Positions 35,924 through 46,270 of a stretch of DNA of 64,000 nucleotides are shown piece by piece; the stretch's first letter is position 1; each line of letters starts with the position of its first letter. Below the pieces are notes generated by a model. It saw only the letters and a program-made list of their open reading frames with translations. It was not told the origin of the DNA and made no database searches. The stretch spans positions 3,906,001 through 3,970,000 of the forward strand of contig NC_014933.1 in the NCBI RefSeq assembly GCF_000186225.1. The letters run 5' to 3'. This DNA is from Bacteroides helcogenes P 36-108 (GTDB lineage Bacteria > Bacteroidota > Bacteroidia > Bacteroidales > Bacteroidaceae). Both the position numbers and the translations under genes were made by a program.

Positions 35924-36155
35924 GCACTTTTTCGATGATTGCCCATGCTTGACCGTTCTTTTTTACGCAATAGGCTTGGTATTTTTATTTTTTTAATCCT
36001 TAGAAAGTGCTCACATGCTTTTATGGTACAAAAGTAACGAGATATTTTAAAAATGCAGTATCTTTGGCAAGAATTTTAAATGAAACATTGAAAATAGTCT
36101 CTTCGCATTCTTTTTTAGTTTGCAGTACACCTTATAATATATAAATATCATTCCA

Positions 36156-36848
36156 ATGAAGAAAATAACAATAGCAATTGATGGCTTTTCCTCTTGTGGA
36201 AAAAGTACAATGGCGAAAGACCTTGCCCGTGAAATAGGCTATATCTACATAGATAGCGGCGCAATGTATCGTGCAGTTACTTTATATAGCATCGAAAACG
36301 GGATTTTCCGAGGGAACCGGATAGACACGGAGAAGCTTAAAAAGCATATCAAAGACATTCATATTTCTTTCCGGCTAAATTCGGCAACCGGATGTCCTGA
36401 GACCTATCTGAACGGGGTGAATGTAGAAAACAAAATCCGCACCATGGAGGTGTCTTCCCGCGTAAGCCCCATCGCTACCTTGGATTTTGTGCGCGAAGCC
36501 ATGGTAGCGCAACAGCAAGAAATGGGAAAAGCCAAAGGCATTGTAATGGACGGCCGAGACATAGGTACGACTGTTTTTCCGGATGCTGAACTAAAAATAT
36601 TTGTTACCGCCACTCCTGAGATACGCGCCCAGCGCCGACATGATGAACTGAAAGCCAAAGGACAAGAGGTAGGATTTGATGAAATACTGGAAAATGTGAA
36701 GCAACGGGACCATATTGATCAAAACCGGGAAGTAAGCCCACTGCGCAAAGCTGATGATGCGCTGCTATTGGACAACAGCCATTTAACCATTGCCCAACAG
36801 AAGAAATGGCTGGCAGAACAATTTGAACGGATTGTCCAGAATAAATAG
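36156..36848 (+). CDS. cmk: Cytidylate kinase
   Basis: This 230-residue NMP kinase starts with the P-loop [16 protein letters not shown] and has [13 protein letters not shown] and [20 protein letters not shown]. It phosphorylates CMP and dCMP. It lies upstream of ispH with a 95-base gap, so cotranscription is possible. Confidence 0.95.
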   Translation: MKKITIAIDGFSSCGKSTMAKDLAREIGYIYIDSGAMYRAVTLYSIENGIFRGNRIDTEKLKKHIKDIHISFRLNSATGCPETYLNGVNVENKIRTMEVSSRVSPIATLDFVREAMVAQQQEMGKAKGIVMDGRDIGTTVFPDAELKIFVTATPEIRAQRRHDELKAKGQEVGFDEILENVKQRDHIDQNREVSPLRKADDALLLDNSHLTIAQQKKWLAEQFERIVQNK

Positions 36849-36943
36849 AGGTTAAATCCTTACCAATTATACATCTGTTCCTCAACATACTCCATCACCA
36901 CAGACACGAGATAGGAACAGATGCAGTGAAAATAAAATCAACT

Positions 36944-37807
36944 ATGGTAAAAGTAGAAATAGACGAAGGTTCAGGCTTCTGCTTTGGAGTAGTCACCGCA
37001 ATCAATAAAGCAGAAGAAGAATTGACAAACGGAGGCACGTTGTATTGCCTTGGAGACATCGTACACAACAGCCGTGAAGTGGAGCGTCTGAAAGAAATGG
37101 GACTCATCACCATCAATCATGATGAATTCAATCGTCTGCACAACGCCAAAGTATTGCTGCGTGCGCATGGAGAGCCACCGGAAACATACGCCATTGCCTG
37201 CCGGAACAACATAGAAATAATAGATGCCACCTGCCCCGTAGTGCTCCGTTTGCAAAAGAAAATCAAACAAGAGTACGGACAGGAAGACGGAGGAGAAAAA
37301 CAGATCGTCATATATGGCAAGAACGGGCATGCAGAAGTATTAGGTCTTGTGGGACAAACAGCCGGAGAAGCCATCGTTATCGAGAAACTGGAGGAGGCCA
37401 AAAAACTGGATTTCAGCAGAAGCATCCGTCTTTATTCTCAAACCACCAAATCACTGGACGAATTCCAAGACATTGTAGAATACATAAAAAAGCATATATC
37501 ACCGGGAGTTACTTTTGAGTATTACGATACCATCTGCCGGCAAGTAGCCAATCGTATTCCCAATATCCGCAGGTTCGCCGCCTCGCACGATCTGATATTC
37601 TTTGTAAGCGGTAAAAAAAGTTCCAATGGAAAAATGCTGTTCAGTGAGTGCAAGAAAGTAAACCCAAACTCACATCTGATAGACAGTGCCGAGGAGATAG
37701 ACAACTCTCTGCTGGCCGGCATGAATTCCATAGGAGTGTGTGGAGCCACTTCCACTCCCAAATGGCTGATGGAAGAAATATCCGAAACCATAAAGTCAAG
37801 ACTTTAA
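36944..37807 (+). CDS. ispH: 4-hydroxy-3-methylbut-2-enyl diphosphate reductase
   Basis: From the ATG at 36944 (MVKVEIDEGSGFCFGV) the product is 287 residues; an upstream in-frame GTG at 36926 is unnecessary. The three iron-sulfur Cys are in SGFCFGV, DATCPVV and GVCGATSTPKW, with active-site HAE/HGE-type motifs (NGHAEVLG, RAHGEPPET). It catalyses the last step of the MEP isoprenoid pathway. Confidence 0.95.
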   Translation: MVKVEIDEGSGFCFGVVTAINKAEEELTNGGTLYCLGDIVHNSREVERLKEMGLITINHDEFNRLHNAKVLLRAHGEPPETYAIACRNNIEIIDATCPVVLRLQKKIKQEYGQEDGGEKQIVIYGKNGHAEVLGLVGQTAGEAIVIEKLEEAKKLDFSRSIRLYSQTTKSLDEFQDIVEYIKKHISPGVTFEYYDTICRQVANRIPNIRRFAASHDLIFFVSGKKSSNGKMLFSECKKVNPNSHLIDSAEEIDNSLLAGMNSIGVCGATSTPKWLMEEISETIKSRL

Positions 37808-37874
37808 AATAAAATGTAATACTTCTGGAACAGCAAATTAACGTAATTTATTAGTCAAGCCCTCAGCTTTTTAC

Positions 37875-37882
37875 TATCTTTG
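37875..37882 (+). promoter_or_regulatory. -7 element of pfkA
   Basis: TATCTTTG lies 32 bases before the ATG at 37915. Confidence 0.55.
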
Positions 37883-37914
37883 CCCCACTATTAATACTAA
37901 ACAAAAGGATTGTT

Positions 37915-38895
37915 ATGGGAATGGTTAAGTGTATCGGTATCCTGACCTCCGGAGGCGATGCTCCGGGAATGAATGCTGCCATACGTGCAGTGACACGCGC
38001 AGCTATCTACAACGGACTCTCAGTAAAAGGCATATACAGAGGTTACAAAGGTTTAGTGACCGGCGAAATCAAAGAATTCAAAAGCCAGAATGTAAGTAAT
38101 ATCATACAGTTGGGGGGCACAATTCTCAAGACCGCACGCTGCAAGGAATTTACCACTCCCGAAGGACGCCAGACTGCCTATGATAACATGAAAAGGGAAG
38201 GCATTGACGCTCTGGTCATAATAGGCGGCGACGGCTCTCTCACGGGCGCACGCATCTTTGCGCAGGAATTTGACGTTCCCTGTATCGGATTGCCCGGAAC
38301 TATCGACAATGACCTTTACGGAACAGACACCACCATCGGATATGACACTGCTTTGAATACGATTCTGGATGCAGTCGATAAGATCCGTGATACCGCAACT
38401 TCGCACGAACGGTTGTTCTTCGTTGAAGTAATGGGGCGTGACGCCGGCTTCCTTGCCCTGAACGGTGCAATCGCATCCGGTGCTGAGGCAGCCATCATAC
38501 CGGAATTCAGTACCGAAGTGGACCAACTGGAAGAGTTCATCAAGAATGGTTTCCGAAAATCAAAAAACAGCAGTATCGTGTTAGTGGCCGAAAGTGAACT
38601 GACCGGCGGAGCCATGCACTATGCAGAACGCGTGAAGAATGAGTATCCGGGATACGACGTGCGCGTAACCATCCTCGGACACCTGCAGCGCGGCGGAAGC
38701 CCCACGGCACACGACCGCATCCTTGCCAGTCGCCTGGGTGCAGCGGCAATCGATGCTATCATGGAAGGACAGCGCAATGTCATGATCGGCATTGAGCACG
38801 ATGAAGTGGTTTATGTTCCTTTCACCAAAGCTATCAAGAATGACAAGCCCATCAAGAAAGATTTGGTAAATGTATTGAGAGAATTGTCTATCTGA
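37915..38895 (+). CDS. pfkA: ATP-dependent 6-phosphofructokinase
   Basis: This 326-residue protein has the bacterial PfkA layout: [18 protein letters not shown], the ATP-site [10 protein letters not shown] (Gly after GGD, the ATP-type residue rather than the Asp of PPi-type enzymes), catalytic [19 protein letters not shown] and the [19 protein letters not shown] effector region. It catalyses the committed step of glycolysis. It is transcribed alone towards a very long hairpin. Confidence 0.95.
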   Translation: MGMVKCIGILTSGGDAPGMNAAIRAVTRAAIYNGLSVKGIYRGYKGLVTGEIKEFKSQNVSNIIQLGGTILKTARCKEFTTPEGRQTAYDNMKREGIDALVIIGGDGSLTGARIFAQEFDVPCIGLPGTIDNDLYGTDTTIGYDTALNTILDAVDKIRDTATSHERLFFVEVMGRDAGFLALNGAIASGAEAAIIPEFSTEVDQLEEFIKNGFRKSKNSSIVLVAESELTGGAMHYAERVKNEYPGYDVRVTILGHLQRGGSPTAHDRILASRLGAAAIDAIMEGQRNVMIGIEHDEVVYVPFTKAIKNDKPIKKDLVNVLRELSI

Positions 38896-39107
38896 TGCAT
38901 GCCGGATATATTTTTTCGCACGCACCTCATTATCCACAATAAGTATCGGCGATACTCTTGCTCCATAGCTTTAAAGTACGACAAATACAGTGAAGGCCTG
39001 CGAAACTTAATAAAAACGACTGCTAAGGCTAAGCTTTAAAGATACTGACATTTATTCTTTCTACTACGGTGGAAAGAATAAATGTCAGTATCTTTAAAGC
39101 TTAGTAA
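38896..39107. other. Spacer between convergent pfkA and gltA
   Basis: The 212 bases hold no gene. The right half is the long inverted repeat at 39029-39104; a minor AGTATCGGCGATACT hairpin lies in the left half. Confidence 0.7.
39029..39104. terminator. Perfect 33-bp inverted repeat between pfkA and gltA
   Basis: Bases 39029-39061 and 39072-39104 are exact reverse complements (left arm begins CTAAGCTTTAAAGATACTG) separated by TACTACGGTG. It ends four bases from the gltA stop. It probably terminates both converging transcripts, but the stem is far longer than a normal terminator and there is no clear T tract, so it may also be a palindromic element. Confidence 0.75.
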
Positions 39108-40451
39108 TTACCGCTGCTTAATCGGTATATAAGGAGCCTCCTCCAACACATTCTTATAAGCCGGACGAATGATGCGTTTGCCTTCAAAGTTCAGTTCTTC
39201 GTTGCGATGGGCACACCAACCTACAATACGCGCCATGGCAAACAGAGGGGTGAAGATTTCCTGGGGCAATCCAATCATTTCGTAAACAAAGCCCGAATAG
39301 AAATCAACATTGCTCGAAACAGTTTTTCCGTTATTCTTCACACGCCCGAATACATCAATAGCACGCTCCTCCAGCAGTTCGAGGAAGGCGAACTCCCGTT
39401 CCTTACCTTTTTCGCGGGCCAGATCGCGGGCCAGTTCCTTCAGAAGAATGGCACGGGGATCGGAAATAGTATAGACAGCATGACCGATACCATATATCAG
39501 ACCGGACTTGTTATAGACTTCCTTATTCAGCATCCGGGTAAAGTAGGTATCTATCTCATCCACATTGGTCCAGTCCCGGATATTTTCCTGCAGATGATGA
39601 AACATGTCGGCTACCTGGATATTGGCGCCTCCGTGAAGCGGGCCTTTCAAAGAGCCGATTCCTGCTGCAATAGCAGAATAAGTATCCGTTCCGGTAGAGG
39701 AAGTGACACGTACGGTAAAAGTAGAGTTATTTCCACCACCGTGCTCTGCCTGTAACACCAGCAAGAGGTCGAGAGTACGGGCATCCAATTCTGTATAATC
39801 TTTTTTCAGCATATAGAGAAAATTTTCGGCAATGGAAACATCTTCACGCGGATGACGTATATGCAGCGACCGCCCATGAGTGGCATGACGAAGCATGTTG
39901 TAGGCATAGGCTATGATAGTGGGAAATTTGGAAATCAGGTCAATGCTCTGACGCATCAGGTTGTCACGCGAGGTATCATCGGCAGCAGGATCAAAACGAT
40001 ACATTTCGAGCACACTGCGAGCCAGGATATTCATAATGTTATTCCCCTCGAGCTCAATGATGTTCATCTTGGTCTTTTGTTCCAACGGCATATTGTCGTT
40101 AATAAGTTCACGGAAAGAAGCAAGTTCCTCCTTGTCGGGCAATCGGCCCGAAAGCAAAAGATAGGCAACCTCCTCAAACCCGAAACGCTTCTCCTTGATG
40201 ACGGCACGAGCCAGATCCTCCACATCATAGCCGCGATAAAACAACTTACCGGGAATAGGTTTCAGGCCACCACCCGGAATACGTTCATACCCCACCACAT
40301 TACCGATTTTTGTCAGCCCCACCAGTACTCCTGTTCCGTCTTCATTACGCAGACCGCGCTTCACATCAAATTTCTTAAACAATTCATTCTCAATCCGGGC
40401 AGCTTCTTTCAAATCTTCGGAAAGCTTATAAATCAAATACTCTTTTTTCAT
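39108..40451 (-). CDS. gltA: Citrate synthase
   Basis: This 447-residue protein has citrate synthase motifs: LKGPLHGGANIQV, GIGHAVYTISDPRAILL with the active-site His, and NVDFYSGFVYEMIGLP with the catalytic Asp. It joins oxaloacetate and acetyl-CoA. It is the last gene of an acn-icd-gltA operon, 25 bases after icd. With the two upstream genes it makes 2-oxoglutarate in an organism otherwise using the reductive branch. Confidence 0.95.
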   Translation of the reverse strand: MKKEYLIYKLSEDLKEAARIENELFKKFDVKRGLRNEDGTGVLVGLTKIGNVVGYERIPGGGLKPIPGKLFYRGYDVEDLARAVIKEKRFGFEEVAYLLLSGRLPDKEELASFRELINDNMPLEQKTKMNIIELEGNNIMNILARSVLEMYRFDPAADDTSRDNLMRQSIDLISKFPTIIAYAYNMLRHATHGRSLHIRHPREDVSIAENFLYMLKKDYTELDARTLDLLLVLQAEHGGGNNSTFTVRVTSSTGTDTYSAIAAGIGSLKGPLHGGANIQVADMFHHLQENIRDWTNVDEIDTYFTRMLNKEVYNKSGLIYGIGHAVYTISDPRAILLKELARDLAREKGKEREFAFLELLEERAIDVFGRVKNNGKTVSSNVDFYSGFVYEMIGLPQEIFTPLFAMARIVGWCAHRNEELNFEGKRIIRPAYKNVLEEAPYIPIKQR

Positions 40452-40476
40452 GATATATATGTTTTAATACCGGGAA

Positions 40477-41625
40477 TCACCCCAAAATTCGTTCTACAAT
40501 CTCCTCCGTAAATGCAGAAGTGGACAAAGAAACGCCGCCCGGCATAAAGCGGGCCAGGTCAGCAGTGGCACGGGCTTCCGTAAAGCTCTGTTCCAATGCC
40601 CGTTCTATCAAAGCAGCGGGCTCATTCCAGCCCAAATGTTCGAGCATCATCACCGCAGAGAGAATAATGGAACAAGGGTTCACGATGTCCTTGCCTGCAA
40701 TATCCGGGGCAGTGCCATGAGTAGCCTCAAAGATGGCATGTCCCGTCTTATAGTTTACATTGGCTCCGGGAGCAATGCCGATACCCCCCACCATGGCAGC
40801 CAATTGATCAGATATGTAATCACCGTTCAGATTCAGAGTGGCCACCACGGAATATTCTTCAGGAATGAGTAATGTGTTTTGCAGAAAAGCATCGGCAATG
40901 CAGTCTTTTACGGTCAAACGTCCTTCAGCCAGTTCTTTGCCAAACTCGCGTTTCGCCAATTCGTATCCCCATTTCTTGAAACCTCCCTCGGTGAACTTCA
41001 TTATGTTTCCCTTGTGCACCAATGTCACTGAAGGCAAATCATGCTCAAGTGCATACTTACAGGCCGCACGCACCAAACGCTCCGTTCCTTCTCTGGAAAC
41101 GGGTTTGACACCGAACGAAGAAGTATCAGGAAAACGGACTTTTGTCACCCCCATTTCATCATGCAGAAAACGGTAAAACTTATCAGCTTCCGGCGTACCG
41201 GCCTCCCACTCGATACCGGCATAAATATCTTCCGTGTTTTCACGGAAGATGCACATATTTACTTTCCGTGGCTCCTTCACCGGAGAGACAATGCCTTTAT
41301 ACCATCGCACCGGACGCAGGCAGACATAAAGGTCAAGCGCCTGCCTCAACGCCACATTCAAAGAACGGATTCCACCACCGATCGGCGTCATCAGCGGCCC
41401 TTTGATGCCGACTTTATAAGTACGGAAAGCTTCCATTGTCTCATCCGGCAGCCAGGACCCTGTCTCATTAAAAGCCCGTTCTCCGGCCAGCACTTCTTTC
41501 CATTCGATGCCACGCTTATCGCCACAAGCTTTCTTGAGGGCAGCATCCACAACAGCCCGCATGGATGGAGTCACTTCTGCTCCTACTCCATCACCAGTAA
41601 TAAAAGGTACAGTAATTTTTTCCAT
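40477..41625 (-). CDS. icd: Isocitrate dehydrogenase, likely NAD-preferring
   Basis: This 382-residue protein has the substrate motif [12 protein letters not shown] and metal-site [19 protein letters not shown]. At the positions equal to E. coli Lys344-Tyr345, which fix NADP specificity, the sequence [11 protein letters not shown] reads Asp-Ile, the pair typical of NAD-using enzymes. Tyr391 is replaced by Ala while Arg395 is kept. NAD preference is therefore inferred. It sits 3 bases after the aconitase gene. Confidence 0.93.
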   Translation of the reverse strand: MEKITVPFITGDGVGAEVTPSMRAVVDAALKKACGDKRGIEWKEVLAGERAFNETGSWLPDETMEAFRTYKVGIKGPLMTPIGGGIRSLNVALRQALDLYVCLRPVRWYKGIVSPVKEPRKVNMCIFRENTEDIYAGIEWEAGTPEADKFYRFLHDEMGVTKVRFPDTSSFGVKPVSREGTERLVRAACKYALEHDLPSVTLVHKGNIMKFTEGGFKKWGYELAKREFGKELAEGRLTVKDCIADAFLQNTLLIPEEYSVVATLNLNGDYISDQLAAMVGGIGIAPGANVNYKTGHAIFEATHGTAPDIAGKDIVNPCSIILSAVMMLEHLGWNEPAALIERALEQSFTEARATADLARFMPGGVSLSTSAFTEEIVERILG

Positions 41626-41628
41626 ATT

Positions 41629-43866
41629 CTATCGCGCATTAAGTGCAGAGCCGGCACGGAACCAGATTATCTGCTGTTCATTATACGTATGTTGTACTTC
41701 GAAGCTCTCTTTTGTACCGTCCTCATGCTGAAGAACTACTTTCAAGTTCTGTCCGGGAACAAAATCATCCAGTCCGACGACGGACAGCAAATCATGCTCC
41801 CGTATTCTGTCGTAATCGGCTTTATCCATGAAAGTCAAGGCCAGCATGCCTTGCTTCTTCAGATTGGTTTCATGGATGCGGGCAAAACTCTTCGCCAGAA
41901 TGACTCTCACATTCAGGAAGCGCGGTTCCATAGCAGCATGTTCGCGGCTGGAACCTTCACCGTAGTTTTCTTCCGCCACAACAATGGAAGGAATTCCGGC
42001 GGATTTATAAACTCCGGCTGTACCGGACACTGTTCCATAAGTATTGGAGAGGCGATTCCAAACCTTATTGGTTTCTCCATTAAAGGCATTGACAGCTCCC
42101 ATCAACAAATTTTCCGAAATATTCTCCAGATGCCCCCGGAAACGGAGCCATGGACCGGCCATTGAAATGTGATCCGTAGTACACTTTCCCCGTACTTTAA
42201 TCAAGAGAGGCATATCCAATAGATCTGCGCCGTCCCATGCAGGAAAAGGAGTCAATAGCTGTAAACGACGCGAGTTCGGATCGACACTAATGTCATTCCT
42301 ATCACCGGTGGGAGCAATATAGCCTTCGCGTCCGGAGGAAAAACCTTTTAACGGCAATTCTTCACCCACAGGCTCCGAAAGCATCACTCTTTTACCTTGG
42401 TCATTCACCAAAGTATCTTTCAAAGGATTGAAACAAAGATCACCGGCAATGGTCAATGCCATCGTCAGCTCCGGTGAAGCCACATAAGCATAGGTGTTGG
42501 GATTGCCGTCCGCGCGCTTGGCAAAATTCCGGTTGAAAGAAGTCACGATAGAATTCCTGCGCTCCGTACTATCCGTGCAACGCTTCCACTGCCCGATACA
42601 CGGACCACAGGCATTTGCCATGATGGTAGCGCCTATTTCCTCAAAAGCACCCATCATACCGTCACGTTCAGCCGTTGAACGTATCTGTTCCGAACCGGGA
42701 TTGACAATCAAAGTACCTGCTACACTCAGTCCTTTCATTTTCACTTGACGAGCCAAAGAAGCGGCACGACTCAAATCCTGATAAGAGGAATTAGTACACG
42801 AACCGATTAATCCCACTTCCATTTTACGGGGATAATCATTAAGTACCACCTTTTCGGCAAATTCGGAAATCGGAGTGGCGGCATCCGGCGTGAACGGTCC
42901 ATTAATATAGGGCTCCAACAACGAAAGATCAATCTCAATGATCCGGTCGTAATGCATTTCAGGATTTGCAAGGACATTGTCATCCGGACGAAGATCAGCA
43001 GCCACGGCATCGGCCATCGCAGCAACTTCTTCCCTGCCGGTAGCTTTCAGATAAGCCGCCATACGTTCGTCATAAGGAAACAAAGAAGTAGTTGCTCCCA
43101 CCTCTGCCCCCATGTTGCAAATGGTTGCCTTTCCTGTGGCAGACAGACACTCTGTGCCCGGACCAAAATATTCTATAATGGCATTAGTCGCCCCTTTAAC
43201 GGTCAGAATACCTGCCAACTTCAATATGACATCTTTCGGAGCAGCCCAGCCACTCAATTTGCCGGTCAAATGTACTCCAATCAAACGAGGCATCTTCAAT
43301 TCCCATTCCATTCCCGTCATTACGTCCACCGCATCGGCTCCCCCCACACCGATGGCTATCATACCCAAACCACCGGCATTAGGAGTATGAGAATCAGTAC
43401 CCACCATCATTCCACCGGGGAAAGCGTAGTTCTCCAGCACCACCTGATGGATGATGCCTGCACCCGGCTGCCAAAAACCGATACCGTAGCGGGAAGATAC
43501 ATCACGAAGAAAATCATAGACTTCCTTGTTCGTATTCGTAGCCGTGGCAATATCTTCTTCAGCCCCTTTATAGGCCTGTATCAAATGATCGCAATGCACG
43601 GTCGAAGGAACCGCAACCTGTTCACGCCCTGCATTCATAAATTGCAGCAAGGCCATCTGGGCTGTGGCATCCTGCATAGCCACACGATCGGGGCGGAAAT
43701 TCACATAGTCTTCTCCACGCTTGTATCTTTTTACTTCCTTATACAAATGGACATACAAAATCTTTTCTGCTAACGTCAGCGGATGTCCTAATACAGCCCG
43801 CACACATTCTATCTTTTTTGCATAATCTGCATAAAAAGCTTTAAGCATCGCTAAATCATAAACCAT
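41629..43866 (-). CDS. acnA: Aconitate hydratase (mitochondrial-like type)
   Basis: About 745 residues, shorter than the roughly 890 of typical bacterial AcnA and close to mitochondrial aconitase. The 4Fe-4S Cys ligands are in [17 protein letters not shown] and ACGPCIGQW; substrate residues include [19 protein letters not shown] mitochondrial-like aconitase has been reported for B. fragilis, consistent with this. An in-frame GTG at 43872 could extend it by two residues, but ATG at 43866 is preferred. It is first in the acn-icd-gltA operon. Confidence 0.95.
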   Translation of the reverse strand: MVYDLAMLKAFYADYAKKIECVRAVLGHPLTLAEKILYVHLYKEVKRYKRGEDYVNFRPDRVAMQDATAQMALLQFMNAGREQVAVPSTVHCDHLIQAYKGAEEDIATATNTNKEVYDFLRDVSSRYGIGFWQPGAGIIHQVVLENYAFPGGMMVGTDSHTPNAGGLGMIAIGVGGADAVDVMTGMEWELKMPRLIGVHLTGKLSGWAAPKDVILKLAGILTVKGATNAIIEYFGPGTECLSATGKATICNMGAEVGATTSLFPYDERMAAYLKATGREEVAAMADAVAADLRPDDNVLANPEMHYDRIIEIDLSLLEPYINGPFTPDAATPISEFAEKVVLNDYPRKMEVGLIGSCTNSSYQDLSRAASLARQVKMKGLSVAGTLIVNPGSEQIRSTAERDGMMGAFEEIGATIMANACGPCIGQWKRCTDSTERRNSIVTSFNRNFAKRADGNPNTYAYVASPELTMALTIAGDLCFNPLKDTLVNDQGKRVMLSEPVGEELPLKGFSSGREGYIAPTGDRNDISVDPNSRRLQLLTPFPAWDGADLLDMPLLIKVRGKCTTDHISMAGPWLRFRGHLENISENLLMGAVNAFNGETNKVWNRLSNTYGTVSGTAGVYKSAGIPSIVVAEENYGEGSSREHAAMEPRFLNVRVILAKSFARIHETNLKKQGMLALTFMDKADYDRIREHDLLSVVGLDDFVPGQNLKVVLQHEDGTKESFEVQHTYNEQQIIWFRAGSALNAR

Positions 43867-43986
43867 AACCACTTATTTTTTAGTTTTTCATTATTGTAAA
43901 GATTACAAATTAATATTATAAACAAAAGAAAAGAGCAATTTGTTTAACAAAATAAAGCATTTCTTCCCTCAAAAGCGAGGAATGAT

Positions 43987-43994
43987 TACCTTTG
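43987..43994 (+). promoter_or_regulatory. -7 element abutting the helicase start codon
   Basis: TACCTTTG ends four bases before the ATG at 43999. With a start point 6-8 bases past the element, the mRNA would begin at or next to the ATG. Confidence 0.5.
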
Positions 43995-43998
43995 CAAC

Positions 43999-45954
43999 AT
44001 GAAAGAACAAGATACAAGCAGCCCTACCATACATCTTCAACAGCAGCAGCTTTTATTGCGCATGGAATATGAGTTTGAAAAAGAAGAATTCAGACGGCAG
44101 ACGGAAAATATGGGTGTGGCCCGAAAAGTCAAACGGGGGCTTTGCTGGTATCCTGCTTCTTCGGGACGAAGTTATTATAATTCTCTGAATCAATTGGTAA
44201 TAGAAGTCACCCACACGGAAGATACCGATATAGAGCACTGCTTCGAATTCGGCCGTCCCGTCTGCTTCTTCCGCCAGTCTGCCGACGGCAAGATTACTTA
44301 TATGAACTTCACCGCCACCGTCAGCTATGCCGATGAGGGGCGTATGGTGGTCGTGATGCCCGGAACCGGTGCAGTCATGGAAGTGCAGGCAGCGGACAAC
44401 CTCGGCGTGCAGCTTTACTTCGACGAAACCTCCTACCGCACCATGTTCGAGGCGCTGGAAGACACCCTTCGCGCCAAGGGAAACCGCCTTGCCGAACTGC
44501 GGGACACGCTGTTAGACACCTCCAAAGCCAAATTCCGCGAGCTCTACCCCGTGCGCTTCCCATGGCTGAACGCCACGCAGGAGTCGGCGGTGAACAAGGT
44601 GCTGTGCACCCGCGACGTGGCCATCGTACACGGCCCTCCGGGAACGGGCAAGACCACCACCCTCGTAGAAGCCATCTATGAGACGCTGCACCGCGAACCG
44701 CAGGTCATGGTCTGCGCCCAGAGCAACACCGCCGTGGACTGGATTTCGGAGAAGCTCGTGGACCGCGGAGTCAACGTGCTGCGCATCGGCAATCCTACCC
44801 GCGTCAACGATAAGATGCTCTCCTTCACCTACGAACGCCGCTTCGAGAGCCACTCTCTCTACACCGAGCTGTGGAGCATCCGCCAGGAACTACGCCAACT
44901 GCAAGGCAAGACCCGCCGTGGCAGCTACGACGAGCGCGAGGGCGTGCGCAGCCGCATAAGCCGCCTGCGCGACCGCGCCACCGCCTTGGAACTGCAAATC
45001 AACGCCGAACTCTTCGACAGCGCCCACGTCATCGCCTCCACCCTCGTGGGCAGCAACCACCGTCTGCTCAGCGGACACCGCTTCGGCACACTCTTCATCG
45101 ACGAAGCCGCCCAAGCCCTGGAAGCCGCCTGCTGGATAGCCATCCGCAAGGCAGACCGCGTAATCTTGGCAGGCGACCACTGCCAACTGCCGCCCACCGT
45201 GAAGTGTCCCGAAGCCGCCCGTGGAGGACTGGAACGCACACTCATGGAGACCGTAGCCGCCGCCAAACCCACCGCCGTGTCCCTGCTGAAGATGCAATAC
45301 CGGATGCACGAGGACATCATGCGCTTCTCTTCAGAATGGTTCTATAACGGTGAGCTGAAAGCCGCACCCGAAGTACGCCACCGGGGTATATTGGACTGGG
45401 ACACGCCCATTTGCTGGATTGACACCTCGGAAATGAACTTCAAAGAGGAGTTTGTGGGAGAAACCTTCGGACGCATCAACAAGGAAGAGGCCAACCTTTT
45501 GCTGCAAGAGTTGGAGGCTTATATCCTGCGCATCGGAGGAAAACGGATTCTGGAGGAACAAATAGACTTCGGACTGATTTCTCCTTACAAGGCACAAGTT
45601 CAGCATTTGCGGAACAAGATAAAGACGAGCGCCGCCCTGCGTCCCTACCGCAGCCTGCTGACGGTGAATACCGTGGACGGCTTTCAGGGACAAGAACGCG
45701 ACGTGATCTTCATCAGTCTGGTACGCGCCAACGAGGACGGGCAAATCGGCTTCCTCCACGACCTGCGCCGCATGAACGTGGCCATCACCAGAGCACGCAT
45801 GAAGCTGGTCATACTGGGAGAGGCAGACACGCTGAACCGGCATGCATTCTACAAAAAACTGATGGAATATATCAAGGAGCAGGGCGGGGTGAAACGTGCG
45901 GAACGGCTCGAAGAAAACAAAGCGGACAGCAACGGGGAAAATCCGATGGAATGA
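43999..45954 (+). CDS. Superfamily 1 DNA/RNA helicase (IGHMBP2/Upf1-like)
   Basis: This 651-residue protein has an N-terminal beta-barrel region (about 30-170) and two RecA-like domains. Motifs: Walker A VHGPPGTGKTTTLVEAIYET, Walker B TLFIDEAAQALEAACW, motif III ILAGDHCQLPPTV, motif IV-V LISPYKAQVQ, and VDGFQGQERDVIFISLVRAN, with motif VI MNVAITRARMKLVILGEAD. The family unwinds DNA or RNA 5' to 3'. The middle of the gene (about 44,400-45,380) is much richer in GC than either end. If the start is really the Met at 44062, the N terminus would be 21 residues shorter. Confidence 0.92.
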   Translation: MKEQDTSSPTIHLQQQQLLLRMEYEFEKEEFRRQTENMGVARKVKRGLCWYPASSGRSYYNSLNQLVIEVTHTEDTDIEHCFEFGRPVCFFRQSADGKITYMNFTATVSYADEGRMVVVMPGTGAVMEVQAADNLGVQLYFDETSYRTMFEALEDTLRAKGNRLAELRDTLLDTSKAKFRELYPVRFPWLNATQESAVNKVLCTRDVAIVHGPPGTGKTTTLVEAIYETLHREPQVMVCAQSNTAVDWISEKLVDRGVNVLRIGNPTRVNDKMLSFTYERRFESHSLYTELWSIRQELRQLQGKTRRGSYDEREGVRSRISRLRDRATALELQINAELFDSAHVIASTLVGSNHRLLSGHRFGTLFIDEAAQALEAACWIAIRKADRVILAGDHCQLPPTVKCPEAARGGLERTLMETVAAAKPTAVSLLKMQYRMHEDIMRFSSEWFYNGELKAAPEVRHRGILDWDTPICWIDTSEMNFKEEFVGETFGRINKEEANLLLQELEAYILRIGGKRILEEQIDFGLISPYKAQVQHLRNKIKTSAALRPYRSLLTVNTVDGFQGQERDVIFISLVRANEDGQIGFLHDLRRMNVAITRARMKLVILGEADTLNRHAFYKKLMEYIKEQGGVKRAERLEENKADSNGENPME

Positions 45955-45967
45955 TTGCCCGACAGCA

Positions 45968-46055
45968 CCCGCACCGAGGAACAACAACACCCACACCGAG
46001 GAACAACAACACCCACACCGAGGAGCAACAACACCCGCACCGAGGAGCAACAACA
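45968..46055. repeat. Four tandem 22-bp repeats (minisatellite)
   Basis: Units 45968-45989, 45990-46011, 46012-46033 and 46034-46055 follow CCC(A/G)CACCGAGGA(A/G)CA with a trailing ACAACA; a partial fifth unit (CCCGC) follows. The array starts 13 bases after the helicase stop. The period is not a multiple of three, so every frame through it is an open shadow rather than a gene. Confidence 0.92.
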
Positions 46056-46196
46056 CCCGCGGCAAAGGCAATCCGCAGCGGTGGCGGCAGAAGCGGGCAG
46101 CCTTCCGTTGACGGAATACACACAAGAAAGAGGGATATGTCAGGGCTTAAACAAGCATTCTGACACATCCCTCTTTCGTTTCCAATGAGAGGATGT

Positions 46197-46264
46197 TTTC
46201 AGGCGCGGATTACGCGAATTTCACGGAATTTCATTTATATTCTCCGTGAAATCCGCGCCTGAAA
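46197..46264. repeat. Palindromic dispersed element, copy 1 (GCGCGGATTACGCGAAT type)
   Basis: TTTCAGGCGCGGAT (46197-46210) and ATCCGCGCCTGAAA (46251-46264) are exact reverse complements, with a second nested stem TTCACGGA/TCCGTGAA. The same GCGCGGATTACGCGAAT core recurs at 48776. It ends just before the stop of the aminotransferase gene, so it may act in RNA 3'-end formation. Confidence 0.85.
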
Positions 46265-46270
46265 TATATC

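Noticed and set aside
39852..40511. 219-codon frame antisense to gltA
   Set aside because: It overlaps a clear citrate synthase and has no credible start signal or family.
41041..42165. 374-codon frame antisense to icd and acnA
   Set aside because: It crosses the junction between two intact conserved genes on the other strand and shows no domain.
45849..46188. Several short frames rich in NNNTHTEEQQHPHRG-type repeats on both strands
   Set aside because: They arise only from the non-coding 22-bp tandem repeats, which leave many frames open.
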